The notes under the pieces were generated by a model that did no database searches, was not told where the DNA came from, and saw nothing but the letters and a program-made list of their open reading frames with translations. A DNA stretch of 64,000 nt, taken from assembly GCA_036500605.1 (NCBI GenBank), contig DASYBU010000058.1, positions 62,001 to 126,000 on the forward strand, read 5' to 3'. The stretch is from JAFALK01 sp036500605 (lineage in GTDB: Bacteria > Pseudomonadota > Gammaproteobacteria > Burkholderiales > Burkholderiaceae_C). Position numbers and translations under genes: made by a program. Positions 32,078-42,153 of this stretch are shown here, one piece after another (position 1 is the stretch's first letter; every line of letters starts with the position of its first letter).

Positions 32078-34582
32078 CTAAAGGTATGCCGACGGCTCGT
32101 CGGTCCAGTCAGAAACAATCCCTTCGACCTTGATGTGGGCCGGGACGAGCTGGCGCAGCCTATCGACCTTGCGCTCAAGCGCTGCTGGATCACCCCTTAA
32201 CGCCATGAGCACTACCCGGTCGGCGCCGACCTTGCCCGCTGCGTCTGCAAGATCAGCAATGTCTCTGTCGGAAATGAGCCGGACGTCTACCTTGACCTCC
32301 CCCACGACAAATTTGCCGTCTGCCACGCCGACGACATCAAGCTCCCGGTTGGGGCGCTCGCCCTGGTTCTCCGGATAGTCCTCGTACAGATTCATCTGTG
32401 GCCCATAGATGAAGAGCGAATTGGACCGGCGCCTCAGCTCCGACAGTGCCCAAATGACCGCCAGCGTGTCGTGCTCGCGCAGGCAGGCCGAGAAAAACTC
32501 GTTGAGCCGGAAGTCAAGTGTCAGGTCCACGGGCAACTGATGGGTCGTGGCACACACCTCGCAATCCAGCGTGCCGCTTAGGGCGTCCACTGCCGCCCAG
32601 TTGGCATGTGAGCAGTGGCGGCAACTCCACGCATGCCCGCGATAAAACACCCCGCATTCCAGCAGATGACCAAGTGACCGTTCCAGCTCCTCTTTCGCCT
32701 CGCTCATCACGCGCTCGCGCTCGCGGGCCAAGTTTCCGTCTGCGTCCACAGCCTGCTGGAGCTCTGCCGTCCAGTCCGTCAGCAAATCCTTGAACCGGAT
32801 TCGTTCACGAGGCTTCCGAAGGCGACCGACCTTCTCAATCACACGCTGCGCCAAGCGCTCCCAGCCCTCGTCATCCGCAACAACCAGCGGCCCGTTCTCC
32901 GCGCGCAGTCGAGCCTTCAGGTCGTTGATGATGTCTTGCTTTTGATCCAGCGCGGGCGACGCCATGCGCAAGAACTGGGATCGCCAGAAATGACCACCCA
33001 AGACGCGCGCAGCATTGTCGAGCGATTGAAACATGCCCAACGTGCCTTGCAGGTAACGGCCCTTGTCCGAGGCGGCGGCCCAGCGATACGACGCCGCGCG
33101 GTCCAAGGCTGAACGTGCGTCGTTGTGGTCATAGAGGACGGGCTGCGTGAGCAGGCTCCGGATCACCTCATCGTCGGTCGGGCAACTGATCTCGATGGAT
33201 CCACGCTCGACGTTGACCGGGCACGCAATTCGCCCGTGGCGCAGCAGCCGTGCGCCAGGCGACGAGCAGACTCGGCGCGTCAGACCGGGTCTGTTTGGCA
33301 GCACCCACTCGTCGCGAAGGTTAGTGAACACGCCATCGCCTTGGCGATCAATTGTGAGATCGATGTACCAATCGCCGCGCGCAAAAAATGGATGCTGCCC
33401 TACCGTGTAACCCATATGAAAGGGCCGCGCCACCGACACGACCGATGTTTGGTCCGTCATGCGGCTTTCGGTGCTGTCCTGCGGGTCAAACGGGCTAAAG
33501 CGCCCTCGCACCGCGACAACTCGCTCGTCCTCCGGACAACATTCGTCGCTTGCACCGATGAGGCGGACGCCCACCTGTGCCCATCTCGTCGCCTCGCGTA
33601 GCTGAACCGCAACGGCCTCCAGTTGATCCGCCGTGAGCGAGTGCGACCGCACGGTCACCTGGGTTGGGCCCTGACCTCGGACGTCGATGAGGTTTCGTCG
33701 AGCAAGGTAGGAACCGATCTGCGCGAGCTTCATGTTGTCGCCTGCCGCAGCCGCCGGCAATCTCATCGTCTTGAGCGCTTGAGTATGGGCATCGCCGTAA
33801 AGCAGCGCCGCATTCCAGCATGAGACGCGGTCAAGAAAGCTGTCGCCAATCACAACGCAGAAGGACTCATTCCACGGATGCGTCACGCGGAATGGCTGCG
33901 AGCTCATGTTGGACAGCTGAGCAAGGGTGACCACGTTGCCAGCGTTCGAGAGGCGCTCGACCATGGCGTACCCGTCCTGCATCTCCTCGCCTCCAGAAAT
34001 CCTGAAATTCCAGCGGTTCTCGGGCGCGTTTGGCGGCGTCATCATCAGCGGTGGCACCCCGATCTGGTCGTGCATCGGGAATGGGTAGAGGCTGTTGGCC
34101 AGGGTTCCGAAGTTGTCCTTGACCAAGCCATCGTCCGGCCACGATGGGAACTTGTCCAGGATGAAGCCAGGCGCGGCGCGAAAGCGGCCGGAAACGACCT
34201 TCATGAACGGCAACCAGGAGACCGACGAGAGCGCCTGGGGCTCGATGGCCACCCTCGGATGCGGTTCTGCCGCGTCACGAACGCGCGGTCGAGCGTGGAG
34301 TTTGGTGTCGGCAAGCAGACGGGCGAGTGGCTCGACCCATGCGGCGTTGTCGTAGGTCAGCAGGACCAAGTGATCAGGATCGAGCAGCCGGAGCCAAGTC
34401 TTGTAGCGATCGGCGATCTCGCCGTTGACGACAGGCACGATCAGTGACTGTCGGCCGCCGTGGCGGCCAAAACAGTTGCCGAAGATCTCATCGAGCCACG
34501 CGTGGCTATCGATGCCGTCCTCCACCACGTAGGCAATGCGCATGGCCCGAGGGACCGCTGTGATCTTGGCGTCTGGTTTCAT
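32078..34582 (-). CDS. Unrecognised large protein with zinc ribbon and PD-(D/E)XK-like C-terminus
   Basis: I do not recognise this 834-residue family. The N-terminal third has an alpha/beta look (RIAYVVEDGIDSHAWLDEIF, LIVPVVNGEIADRY, DPDHLVLLTYDN). The middle is long, with paired acidic/aromatic segments. Near residues 660-690 a four-Cys ribbon occurs (SCRHC, then CEVC about 20 residues later). The C-terminus (about 700-834) has RELDVVGVADGKFVVGEVKVD, a D-then-ExK motif of PD-(D/E)XK nucleases. It lies between tnpA (57 bp away) and the left inverted repeat, co-directional with tnpA. A nuclease of a defence or conflict system is plausible but unproven. Confidence 0.7.
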   Translation of the reverse strand: MKPDAKITAVPRAMRIAYVVEDGIDSHAWLDEIFGNCFGRHGGRQSLIVPVVNGEIADRYKTWLRLLDPDHLVLLTYDNAAWVEPLARLLADTKLHARPRVRDAAEPHPRVAIEPQALSSVSWLPFMKVVSGRFRAAPGFILDKFPSWPDDGLVKDNFGTLANSLYPFPMHDQIGVPPLMMTPPNAPENRWNFRISGGEEMQDGYAMVERLSNAGNVVTLAQLSNMSSQPFRVTHPWNESFCVVIGDSFLDRVSCWNAALLYGDAHTQALKTMRLPAAAAGDNMKLAQIGSYLARRNLIDVRGQGPTQVTVRSHSLTADQLEAVAVQLREATRWAQVGVRLIGASDECCPEDERVVAVRGRFSPFDPQDSTESRMTDQTSVVSVARPFHMGYTVGQHPFFARGDWYIDLTIDRQGDGVFTNLRDEWVLPNRPGLTRRVCSSPGARLLRHGRIACPVNVERGSIEISCPTDDEVIRSLLTQPVLYDHNDARSALDRAASYRWAAASDKGRYLQGTLGMFQSLDNAARVLGGHFWRSQFLRMASPALDQKQDIINDLKARLRAENGPLVVADDEGWERLAQRVIEKVGRLRKPRERIRFKDLLTDWTAELQQAVDADGNLARERERVMSEAKEELERSLGHLLECGVFYRGHAWSCRHCSHANWAAVDALSGTLDCEVCATTHQLPVDLTLDFRLNEFFSACLREHDTLAVIWALSELRRRSNSLFIYGPQMNLYEDYPENQGERPNRELDVVGVADGKFVVGEVKVDVRLISDRDIADLADAAGKVGADRVVLMALRGDPAALERKVDRLRQLVPAHIKVEGIVSDWTDEPSAYL

Positions 34583-34638
34583 GGGACCGCATTGTCATGC
34601 GGTGGCAACACCCGATTCAATGCCTGAACCAGCGTCGG

Positions 34639-37620
34639 TCAGTTCAGGATCGGCTGATCAACATGGAACGGCGCTACGCGTCGCCGCATGTCTACAGCGT
34701 AGTCGCCGAGCAGGTTGATGTGGCCGATGCGGTACGGATTGACGCCGGCCAGCATGTCCTCGGTAATCTCATGCCCTTCCGCCCGAAGCTCGCGGATGAC
34801 CTGGCTCATCGCGTTGACGTTGAAGAGGATCACCATGTTGGCGACGAGTTGGTTGTACTTGATCACCTTCTGCTGCTCGTGACGCAGGTTCTCGGCAATG
34901 ATGCCGGCGTTGCCGAAGAAGATCCACTTCAAGAACCGATTGAACTGTTCGCTCTTGTTGGTCTCAGCGTGGATGAACTTGCGCAGGTTGACGTCCACGA
35001 TGTACTTGAGCAGGAACTTCGTCCGCAGCGCCTTGCCCAATTCCTGGAACGCAAAAAACAGCTTGTTCTTGCGGTTGTAGGTGCCGAGCCGGCGCAGGAT
35101 TGTCGATGGCGTGATGCGGCCGAGCTTCACCGACACGGCGATGCGGAACATCATAGGCAGATGTGTCTCGATCAGCTTCCAGTCGATCGAGCCGCTGAAC
35201 AGGCCGTCAATGTTTTCGAGCTTCAGCCCAGGAGTCGGGCGGTAGAACGTCAGATCTTTGATGCCGCGGATCCGAGGCATTAACTCGATGCCCAGGACGT
35301 GCGCCATGGCGAAGACCGAAAGGCTCTGAGCCTGCGTGTCGCCGTGGAGCTTGTCCGGCCGGAGAACCGAATCGTTGGACTCCAGGTAGTCCAGGATGTG
35401 AATCCCCTCGTACGTGCCGCAGCTGATGAAGTGACTCATGAGGGCGATGTATCTGTCCGACACATGGTAGTACCCGATGCCCCCGTAGCCGCCGTATCGA
35501 ATGTGATATTCGCTCAGCAGATTCTTCTCATAGAGCTCGAACTTGGTACCGTCGGCGGACGCATGCTCGCCAGACCCCCAGTAGCTGGGCAGCTCGAACT
35601 TCGCATATTCGTTGATGATCCGCGAGTTGGCGCGGTCGAGCAGGTCTTCGGTCACGTACTTGAGGTTGAGCCAAGCTGTTTGCTTGGCGCTCAGGCTGCG
35701 CATCGATCTCGCGGTCTGCACAGGACCGAGGTTGCACCCAAAGCAGAACAGCGTGGTGATGACCCGCGCGCGCAGATCCGCCAGCCTGCTCTCGGTTCCC
35801 GCCAGCGGCTTGAACATCTTGTGCAAGTCAAGCCATCGCTCCACGCTGATGAGCAAATCCACGATGCCCGTCTGCTCGATGCGCTTTCCGATCTCAGCTT
35901 CTAGAACGGCGACGGAAGGATCCGGCTCGCTGGTGGGTGGCTTGTGCAGTAACAGCCGGCCATCGAGGAATTCGACGTGGGCATTCTTCGGAAACGCGGC
36001 GTCTGAGGTCTTGGCAGCCGCTACAAGGTCCTCGCGAAGGTTCATCACGAACGTTGACGGATCGATCTCCATCTCTGTGACCTCGGCGTACCGGACGATC
36101 TCCTCCTCGTAGGTCTCGTCATCGACCAGCTGTTCACGATAGTCGCTGAACTGCTCGCCGTGCTTGATCACCAGGTCTCCCGACAACAGCTCGTCCTTCA
36201 CCATCTGCAGAATGGCCATTTCGAGGTAGCGGCGCTCGACGCCTTCAACCTTGCCGCTCTCGGATCGGATCAGGGCCAGCTTCTTCCAGGCAGCCGACAT
36301 CCACGCGAAGTCCTTGCTGGCGTCAAGGCCCAGCTCGGCCAAGGGGATCTGCTCTTGCCGATTGCCTTTCAGGACTTTCAGCAGCCCAAGGAAGCGCTCA
36401 TTACTCCGGTCATCACTGCTGGACGTCGGCTCCGCGATCAGCAGGCAGTTGAGCATCTGCGCCCGCACGAACTTGTAAGGCTGTGCCATGAACGGCAGAT
36501 AGTTGCTGTTCGCGTAGGCAAGCTGTGCGTCGCACTCCTCGATGAGCGACTCAGCACTGGCCCGCAAGGAGTTGTCCATTGCTGCGACGCGCTGGTTGTC
36601 GCTCCCCTTGAGGATGTAGGCCTCCAGCAAGTCCTTGAGCTGGCCGACCAGCATGTCCATCGTGTCCTGGCGGCCCTCCTGATACGCGATGAGTTTGTTC
36701 CTCGCCAAGTTCTCCAGGTTGCGGAACATGCGGATGAAGAGCTGCGCCGAGTCGTCCAGTGCCTGCGAGTACTGGGAGCGGATGTAGACCACCGCAAGTG
36801 CGTAGCGCTTCTTGGGCTTCAACTCCGCCATCTCGGATGCATCCAACGCCCTCGCCAGGAAGCGGAACTGCCGCAGCTTCGGCACAGGGATGTCCGGCTT
36901 TGGAAGCGATTCGACGATGCGTTTGAGCTGCTCAACGTGCTCCAGGTAGATCCGAGTTTCGCGGTTCGTCGGCTTCTTGGGCTCGCGCTTGACGCTGTTC
37001 CAGCCGCTGTGCTTGGTGCCAGGCTCGGCTTTCAGGAGCAGATCGATCCGGCGCTTGGTCTCGTCGTCGAGCTTGTCACTGACGGCGGAGAAGTAGCGAT
37101 CATTGCTGTTGTCTCGGGCCCGAAATGCAGTGCGGTCGAGCGTTGAGAACGCTGGCAGCTCATACCGATGGCGCACCAGCTCCTCCAGCATGACGTTGAT
37201 GATGTCGGCGACAGATTGCTGGATTTCCGCGGCCTGTTCGGCCACGTGCTCCAGCCACGCGAATCCCTTGTTGTCGAGTGGCCGCAGATCGAGGAACTCC
37301 CGAAGCTTGCGCATCTTCGGCGCTCTGCCGCCGGACTTTTCGAACCGCCCCATCTCGCCTAACGTGGGCGACCGAGCCAAGTCGAGGCTGCGCGCCAGGA
37401 AGTCGCGGACCCGCTGGGGCACCTCCCCGAGCTTGTGGACGCGCCCGAAGCGCTGAAGCATCTTCAGATGAATCGTCATCGCCGTCTGCGGGCCGGGGCC
37501 TGTGACCAGCGACTGGATGAACTTCATTTCGTCGCCAGTCAAGGCGAAGATCTTTTCTATCTCTTCGGTCGAGATGTTCGGGTCGAGGATGCGATACGCT
37601 GTTTCAGATGGCCGCGTCAT
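34639..37620 (-). CDS. tnpA: Tn3-family transposase
   Basis: At 993 residues it has the length of the Tn4651/Tn5041 transposases (about 1,000). The C-terminal DDE domain shows ASADGTKFELYEKNLLSEYH, the KLHGDTQAQSLSVFAMAHVLGIELMPRIR block, and the end KWIFFGNAGIIAENLRHEQQKVIKYNQLVANM. All are Tn3 hallmarks. It would bind the 47-bp ends and catalyse replicative transposition, producing cointegrates. It is intact. It lies 33 bp downstream of the recombinase gene, so the two are likely one transcript. Confidence 0.96.
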   Translation of the reverse strand: MTRPSETAYRILDPNISTEEIEKIFALTGDEMKFIQSLVTGPGPQTAMTIHLKMLQRFGRVHKLGEVPQRVRDFLARSLDLARSPTLGEMGRFEKSGGRAPKMRKLREFLDLRPLDNKGFAWLEHVAEQAAEIQQSVADIINVMLEELVRHRYELPAFSTLDRTAFRARDNSNDRYFSAVSDKLDDETKRRIDLLLKAEPGTKHSGWNSVKREPKKPTNRETRIYLEHVEQLKRIVESLPKPDIPVPKLRQFRFLARALDASEMAELKPKKRYALAVVYIRSQYSQALDDSAQLFIRMFRNLENLARNKLIAYQEGRQDTMDMLVGQLKDLLEAYILKGSDNQRVAAMDNSLRASAESLIEECDAQLAYANSNYLPFMAQPYKFVRAQMLNCLLIAEPTSSSDDRSNERFLGLLKVLKGNRQEQIPLAELGLDASKDFAWMSAAWKKLALIRSESGKVEGVERRYLEMAILQMVKDELLSGDLVIKHGEQFSDYREQLVDDETYEEEIVRYAEVTEMEIDPSTFVMNLREDLVAAAKTSDAAFPKNAHVEFLDGRLLLHKPPTSEPDPSVAVLEAEIGKRIEQTGIVDLLISVERWLDLHKMFKPLAGTESRLADLRARVITTLFCFGCNLGPVQTARSMRSLSAKQTAWLNLKYVTEDLLDRANSRIINEYAKFELPSYWGSGEHASADGTKFELYEKNLLSEYHIRYGGYGGIGYYHVSDRYIALMSHFISCGTYEGIHILDYLESNDSVLRPDKLHGDTQAQSLSVFAMAHVLGIELMPRIRGIKDLTFYRPTPGLKLENIDGLFSGSIDWKLIETHLPMMFRIAVSVKLGRITPSTILRRLGTYNRKNKLFFAFQELGKALRTKFLLKYIVDVNLRKFIHAETNKSEQFNRFLKWIFFGNAGIIAENLRHEQQKVIKYNQLVANMVILFNVNAMSQVIRELRAEGHEITEDMLAGVNPYRIGHINLLGDYAVDMRRRVAPFHVDQPILN

Positions 37621-37653
37621 GCAACCATCCTCAGGCCGATGTGGCTAGGCGCC

Positions 37654-38973
37654 TCAGTCCCAGCGCTGTCCGGTCGCGGGCTCGTGGAGATCGGCCTCCA
37701 GCAAGGCTCCGCAATCCGTAGCGGTTCGATAGAGCTCTTCCAGCAGGTCGAGCAGCGTGTCGTCCAGTGAGTCACGGTCATGATGGCGAATGCGAAGTTC
37801 GAAACGTCTACCGTCAAGATCGGCCTTTTGAGCCGCGAAGCGCTTGAGGCACACGTGCTCAATCTGTCGCTGGGCACGATCTGTACTGGTCCGCGATCCA
37901 GTTGCCCGGGAAAGCAACAGCTTCAAGTGCACGATCGCGACTTGCTGATCAGGCTCGGGGTTTGCAACAGGCGTCGCGCCGGTGAAGCGGGCAACCTCCG
38001 GCGCGGAGGGCACGATGGGCGCGGCCGACTCGCTCTTGAACAAGCCCCGCTCGAAGCGCTCTTTCAGGCCTTGCTTGGGCGCATCCAGGTAGCGAAGTGC
38101 TGAGCCGATGTCTCGCCAGCCCACATGCTCCATCAAATCCTTCAAATCCCATCCTGCGTCGCGTGCCCAGCCGGCAAATCCGCGGCGCAGCGAGTGACTG
38201 GAATAGCTATCAGCCTCGGGAACTCCTGCGTCCTTCAAAATGCGCCGCAGTACCGGAATCAACGCTGAGGGCGCCATTGCGTTGTGCGAGATGTGCCCCC
38301 ACTGGTCAATGGCCGGATAAACAGGGCCGCTCGTGCGGCCGCTCAGCTCGATCCAGTCGAGATAGGCGTCTACCGGGCACAGACGCGACAGGGCTGGGCA
38401 ATGAAACGCGCGCTCGTCGTCTTCGCCCGTGGTCTTCGTTCTGCCCGGCCGGCAGACCAGCGCGTGCCCGCGAATGGCCTCCACCTCCTCGATGCGCATG
38501 CTCGCCAGCTCGTCGGCACGAAATGCGCGCCAAAAGCCCAGGAGCAGGAGCGACCGATCACGATTGTGGCGGAGCAATTCGGCCGTCCGGCCATCCCGCT
38601 GTGCGGCGGCCTGGGCCTTAAGGAGCCACCCCGATACGCTGTCGAGAAGATCCAGCCCAAGGGGGCGCGCGCGCTTCTGCGGCGCGGCATGGGTGGCGCG
38701 AATGCCCCTGAGTACTTTCCGGACCAAGGGCGAGCGCGTTGGATCGGCAAAACCATGGTCGGCATGCCAGCGCGCGAGCGCTGCCACCCTCTGGCGAAGC
38801 GTGCTGATACGCAACGTTGGCGCATGCTCGGCCAGGTACCGCGCGACGCTCTCGCTCGTGGCCGGGAGAAGACCTTTCCAGCTCACCTCGAAGTGCCGGA
38901 CCGCGCTCGAATAACTGCGGACCGTGTTCTTTCGGTCCGCAGCAGCGAGATAGTCTTCGATGTCAGTGCTCAA
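37654..38973 (-). CDS. Tyrosine recombinase for cointegrate resolution (TnpS/TnpI-like)
   Basis: This 439-residue protein is read from a TTG (38,973; LSTDIEDYLAAADRKNTVRSY). A longer frame to 39,078 overlaps integrase debris and looks non-coding. The core has Arg in LGFWRAFRADELASM, HSLRRGFAGWARDAGWDLKDLMEHVGW and Tyr in SALRYLD. A C-terminal extension of about 150 residues (QQVAIVHLKLLLSR to the end) is unusual for the family. In Tn4651-type elements a tyrosine recombinase plus TnpT resolves cointegrates at a site between their divergent genes. Here the two genes are divergent but 17.6 kb apart. Confidence 0.85.
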   Translation of the reverse strand: MSTDIEDYLAAADRKNTVRSYSSAVRHFEVSWKGLLPATSESVARYLAEHAPTLRISTLRQRVAALARWHADHGFADPTRSPLVRKVLRGIRATHAAPQKRARPLGLDLLDSVSGWLLKAQAAAQRDGRTAELLRHNRDRSLLLLGFWRAFRADELASMRIEEVEAIRGHALVCRPGRTKTTGEDDERAFHCPALSRLCPVDAYLDWIELSGRTSGPVYPAIDQWGHISHNAMAPSALIPVLRRILKDAGVPEADSYSSHSLRRGFAGWARDAGWDLKDLMEHVGWRDIGSALRYLDAPKQGLKERFERGLFKSESAAPIVPSAPEVARFTGATPVANPEPDQQVAIVHLKLLLSRATGSRTSTDRAQRQIEHVCLKRFAAQKADLDGRRFELRIRHHDRDSLDDTLLDLLEELYRTATDCGALLEADLHEPATGQRWD

Positions 38974-39097
38974 AGGATATCCAAGACAAGTTTCGTTCGT
39001 GGTGGCGCGACGCCGCCGACCCAAAAACAGACGCGCGACAACGATACCAGCCGCATCCAGTCGATGTGTTGCATCCATGCTTCGGGCTTCCTACCGC

Positions 39098-39290
39098 TGG
39101 GGCCCTGAGGGGCGCGGTAAGGCTCAGGCCGACCGTCTGAAGGCAACGTCCGCGCACTGGCTGCGGCACATGGCGGGATCAGCACTGGCAAATGACATCA
39201 GCCTCAGGCATGTGCGAGACACCTTGGCCGCACCTAACTGGCAACCACGAGCGTCTACGCTCATGGCGGGGAGATGCGCGGCATGCCGCT
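39098..39290 (+). pseudogene. Integrase C-terminal fragment 1
   Basis: The forward frame reads AQADRLKATSAHWLRHMAGSALANDISLRHVRDTLAAPNWQPRAST, the HxxR-to-GH region of a phage-type integrase, without the N-terminal domain and without an intact Tyr box. A better-preserved relative lies at 42,597-42,773. Together they bracket the 3.3-kb module of the HAD and membrane proteins. Upstream 38,974-39,097 shows nothing recognisable. Confidence 0.75.
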
Positions 39291-39378
39291 GGCAGCGACT
39301 GGCATCGCCCGGGCTCCAACTCCGCGGGGATTCTTGAGCCTTCGATCGATGGTGCTGACATCGCCTCGCGCGACTGGC

Positions 39379-39879
39379 CTAGTAGTGCGAGATGCTGTGG
39401 AGTTTGGCATCGAGATTCGCCAGTTCCACAGGTCCAACACCAGCGCCACGCCATGGGACGGCGATCAGATTTGGGCAGAACGGCCGGAAAAGCCACTGTT
39501 GGTCGTCCAGGGCTGCCCAACGGGTCCACGGGTGCGTATGGCTACGAATCCATTGCATGCATTCGGCCTGCCGTTGATAGGCGGGTTCATCGTCAAGATG
39601 TGGCGTGACGCCGATGACCCGTTGGGCGATATCTTCGCTGAACAAGTCGGTCAGCTGCGCCAGCGTGCGAGCGCGGCGCCATGACGATGAAATCACGACG
39701 AAGACGTCTGGATGGCGGCGAAGGATGGCCTCGATGGAAGGAAGACGATTAAACAACTCGGTCGCCGAACATCCTTCGCGATGTGTCACACCGTCAAAGT
39801 CAATGAACAAAATTGGCGCGTATTCCGCGCTTGGCGGCACTTGCGAGCCTGAGGCTTCTGTCGCATCTTCGTCGATCAT
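39379..39879 (-). CDS. HAD-superfamily protein (Swiss-army-knife RNA-repair type)
   Basis: This 166-residue protein has HAD motif I ILFIDFDGVTHREGC, motif II in VFVVISSSWRR and the acidic end WAALDDQQWLF. This pattern matches the HAD_SAK_2 domain first noted in RNA-repair fusion proteins and found as free-standing genes on mobile elements. A second member lies at 44,734-45,225. The substrate is unknown; a nucleic-acid 5' or 3' phosphatase is the family-based guess. Its stop lies about 90 bp from integrase fragment 1. Confidence 0.75.
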   Translation of the reverse strand: MIDEDATEASGSQVPPSAEYAPILFIDFDGVTHREGCSATELFNRLPSIEAILRRHPDVFVVISSSWRRARTLAQLTDLFSEDIAQRVIGVTPHLDDEPAYQRQAECMQWIRSHTHPWTRWAALDDQQWLFRPFCPNLIAVPWRGAGVGPVELANLDAKLHSISHY

Positions 39880-40119
39880 CTTCTTTCTGCTTATCCCATT
39901 CGCGAATTGGCAGCGGCATGTTGCTCAACCGCTCATGGCGACACGCACAAAGGATTCCTGCTTGGTCTTTGGAATCGTCCGGTGTCGATGTCATTCTGCC
40001 GATTCCTTCCCGCCGGCACTGGGCGACCTGATCAAATCCCGGCCGTCGCGCGCGGAATGAATTCCAAATTTGAATACGCGAATTCAGCGTTCCAATCTGA
40101 GCAGATTACGCCGAATCTA

Positions 40120-42021
40120 CTAACGACCAAGGGTCGATCCGCGCCTTGAGCCAACCACCTTCACCCGGCGAAAGCCGCGCGCCGGCCGAATGGGCGAAAC
40201 GCCTTCAAGGCTCAGTACATGTCTCGCCGGTTCTCCGGGTCCCATCTTTTCAAACGTACGAACAAGTGAATGTGAGCTGACGTCATACGAGATGGAACCG
40301 AGAACCACCGCTGCCGCAATCTCTGGGTCTCGGAGCTGAATATTTTGATACTCGCGCCGGGTCCATTGCACGATCGCTTTTGCCAAAGCCCTATACGAGC
40401 GATTTGTATTTGGACCGGCCTGAAGTCCGCATATGCATAAACAGAGGCCAAGAATTCCTGCGGCCTCATAGTTCCTGTAACTTGATAACTCACAAATCTT
40501 GTCGTAAATAACGCGCCGCAATCGGTGCTGAATTATTTTACGCCCTTGGGATTCATTGCCAAATTGCTTGAAAAATTTGATCCAGGTTGCAGAATATTGA
40601 ATGTGCCAAGTAGAAAAAGAAGGCGCCGTCAACTTCGAGGCGGCAGAAATTGCTTCATACATCAATTCCACGATCAAATCATAGGCATCGATCCCGAAAT
40701 CATTGCGTTTACGTCTCAGGCGCCAACTGTCGCTAGGAGGCGTGGCACCTGTTAGTTCCACCGCATCGGTTATGAACTTCACAGCTACTTGAAAGCGTTT
40801 GTATTCTTCGCGATTAGTAATATCAAGCGTTGATTCATTATTTAATTTGTAAAAATCGTGAAAAGCAACCTTGATATTATCAAAGGCTCTATTTAATGCA
40901 AACGAATGTGCGTAACCGTTGGTGGCGCGCATCCAAGCTCGAAACGTGATGAGCACGCCACTGCAGTAGGCCGACCACTGACGTGTTGACCAGTTCTGGC
41001 GCTCTTCATAGTCCACGTCCAGTGGTGAGCAAACACGTGAGCCTAGTTCCTCCACTAAACGGTAGTCGCCATACAAAGCTTCGCCGAAGGGGCGATAGTG
41101 GCCAAGTAGACCGGCCTGATACGGGTCATCCTCAAAATGCAGATTAGAGTCAATATCGCCTATTGCCTCGGTGGAAATATTGCGCCCAAATGCGCCAAGC
41201 GAAATATGATACTTTTCAGCCTCGGATGCTGATTGAAAAAAAGCGATAGCCGTTGTCGGTGCAACGGAAATTATCGTGCGACAGAATTTCTTGTTCGCGA
41301 TCAGTAGCAGTAGATCATGTGCATAACCTTGCTCCATGGGGATCTCCGCCAATGGGTTTATTTTGGAATTGCCGGTAGGGGGTACCTCTGGCGCATGCCC
41401 AACCAATGCTTCGGCGGAACGCCCAAGTTCTACCGCCAGCGCTGCAAGTTCGCTCTCTGCGCCACGGACAATGAGCCGATAAAAGCTATCGAAATATCGT
41501 TTGGCGTTGGCTTTGTTAAAAATTGGTGGGCGCACAAATGCGTACCAAATCCAACCAATGAATGTCGCCAAGAACAAAATCGCGAATAGAGCTTGCCATA
41601 GCGACCGGCTGAGAATTGGGATATGCGGGAGCCACCAGCCTTCTGCAAGCCAGACCTCTGATATTAACGAACCCACCCCCACCAGCCCGATAACAAAAAA
41701 TGTCAGTGGCAACAGCGGGATCGGCGCTATTGACACTCTAAACAGGTATTTCGTATCCGCGATCGTGAACACGATGACAAGAAGGGCCAACGAGGAAATG
41801 AACTCTGCGAACCCAAAAATTCGCGGCGCGGCACTGGCCGCCACAGGCTGAAAACAGAGTGCCCAGAAGCAGGTCGATGGCAGCTCGCCGTGGGTCGCCA
41901 CATAGGCGTTGGCGCTTAGATACGGCCAATTCAAGGCGACCAAAAGGCCGACGTATGCGGTACCGGCGACAGCGAGAACACTCTGGTCAAGAGACACCGA
42001 AAATGAGAATGCGCGCGCCAT
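40120..42021 (-). CDS. Membrane protein with large C-terminal cytoplasmic domain, unrecognised
   Basis: This 633-residue protein has four to five hydrophobic segments in the first 170 residues (VLAVAGTAYVGLLVALNW, FAEFISSLALLVIVFTIA, IPLLPLTFFVIGLVGVG, ALFAILFLATFIGWIWYAFV). A mostly helical domain of about 450 residues follows, with no motif I can name. Base composition is clearly more A/T-rich than the surrounding transposon, a sign of separate origin. It lies 240 bp from the HAD gene and in the same direction. A membrane effector of a defence module is possible but not shown. Confidence 0.7.
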   Translation of the reverse strand: MARAFSFSVSLDQSVLAVAGTAYVGLLVALNWPYLSANAYVATHGELPSTCFWALCFQPVAASAAPRIFGFAEFISSLALLVIVFTIADTKYLFRVSIAPIPLLPLTFFVIGLVGVGSLISEVWLAEGWWLPHIPILSRSLWQALFAILFLATFIGWIWYAFVRPPIFNKANAKRYFDSFYRLIVRGAESELAALAVELGRSAEALVGHAPEVPPTGNSKINPLAEIPMEQGYAHDLLLLIANKKFCRTIISVAPTTAIAFFQSASEAEKYHISLGAFGRNISTEAIGDIDSNLHFEDDPYQAGLLGHYRPFGEALYGDYRLVEELGSRVCSPLDVDYEERQNWSTRQWSAYCSGVLITFRAWMRATNGYAHSFALNRAFDNIKVAFHDFYKLNNESTLDITNREEYKRFQVAVKFITDAVELTGATPPSDSWRLRRKRNDFGIDAYDLIVELMYEAISAASKLTAPSFSTWHIQYSATWIKFFKQFGNESQGRKIIQHRLRRVIYDKICELSSYRNYEAAGILGLCLCICGLQAGPNTNRSYRALAKAIVQWTRREYQNIQLRDPEIAAAVVLGSISYDVSSHSLVRTFEKMGPGEPARHVLSLEGVSPIRPARGFRRVKVVGSRRGSTLGR

Positions 42022-42153
42022 CCGCAGATCCTTGATCCGAAGAGAGAGGTATCGGACAAGCGTACCCTATGAACACGTGCATATTCATAGGCGAAAGCGC
42101 AGGTGGCGCCTCATCAGCCACTGGGCCGACGGTGGTTAAACGATCAACCGACT

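Noticed and set aside
34597..37146. Long forward frames opposite tnpA
   Set aside because: Shadow frames of the transposase gene; no start signals or motifs.
38974..39078. N-terminal extension of the tnpS-like recombinase
   Set aside because: The extra 35 residues have no recombinase character and approach integrase debris; the TTG at 38,973 gives the expected N-terminus.
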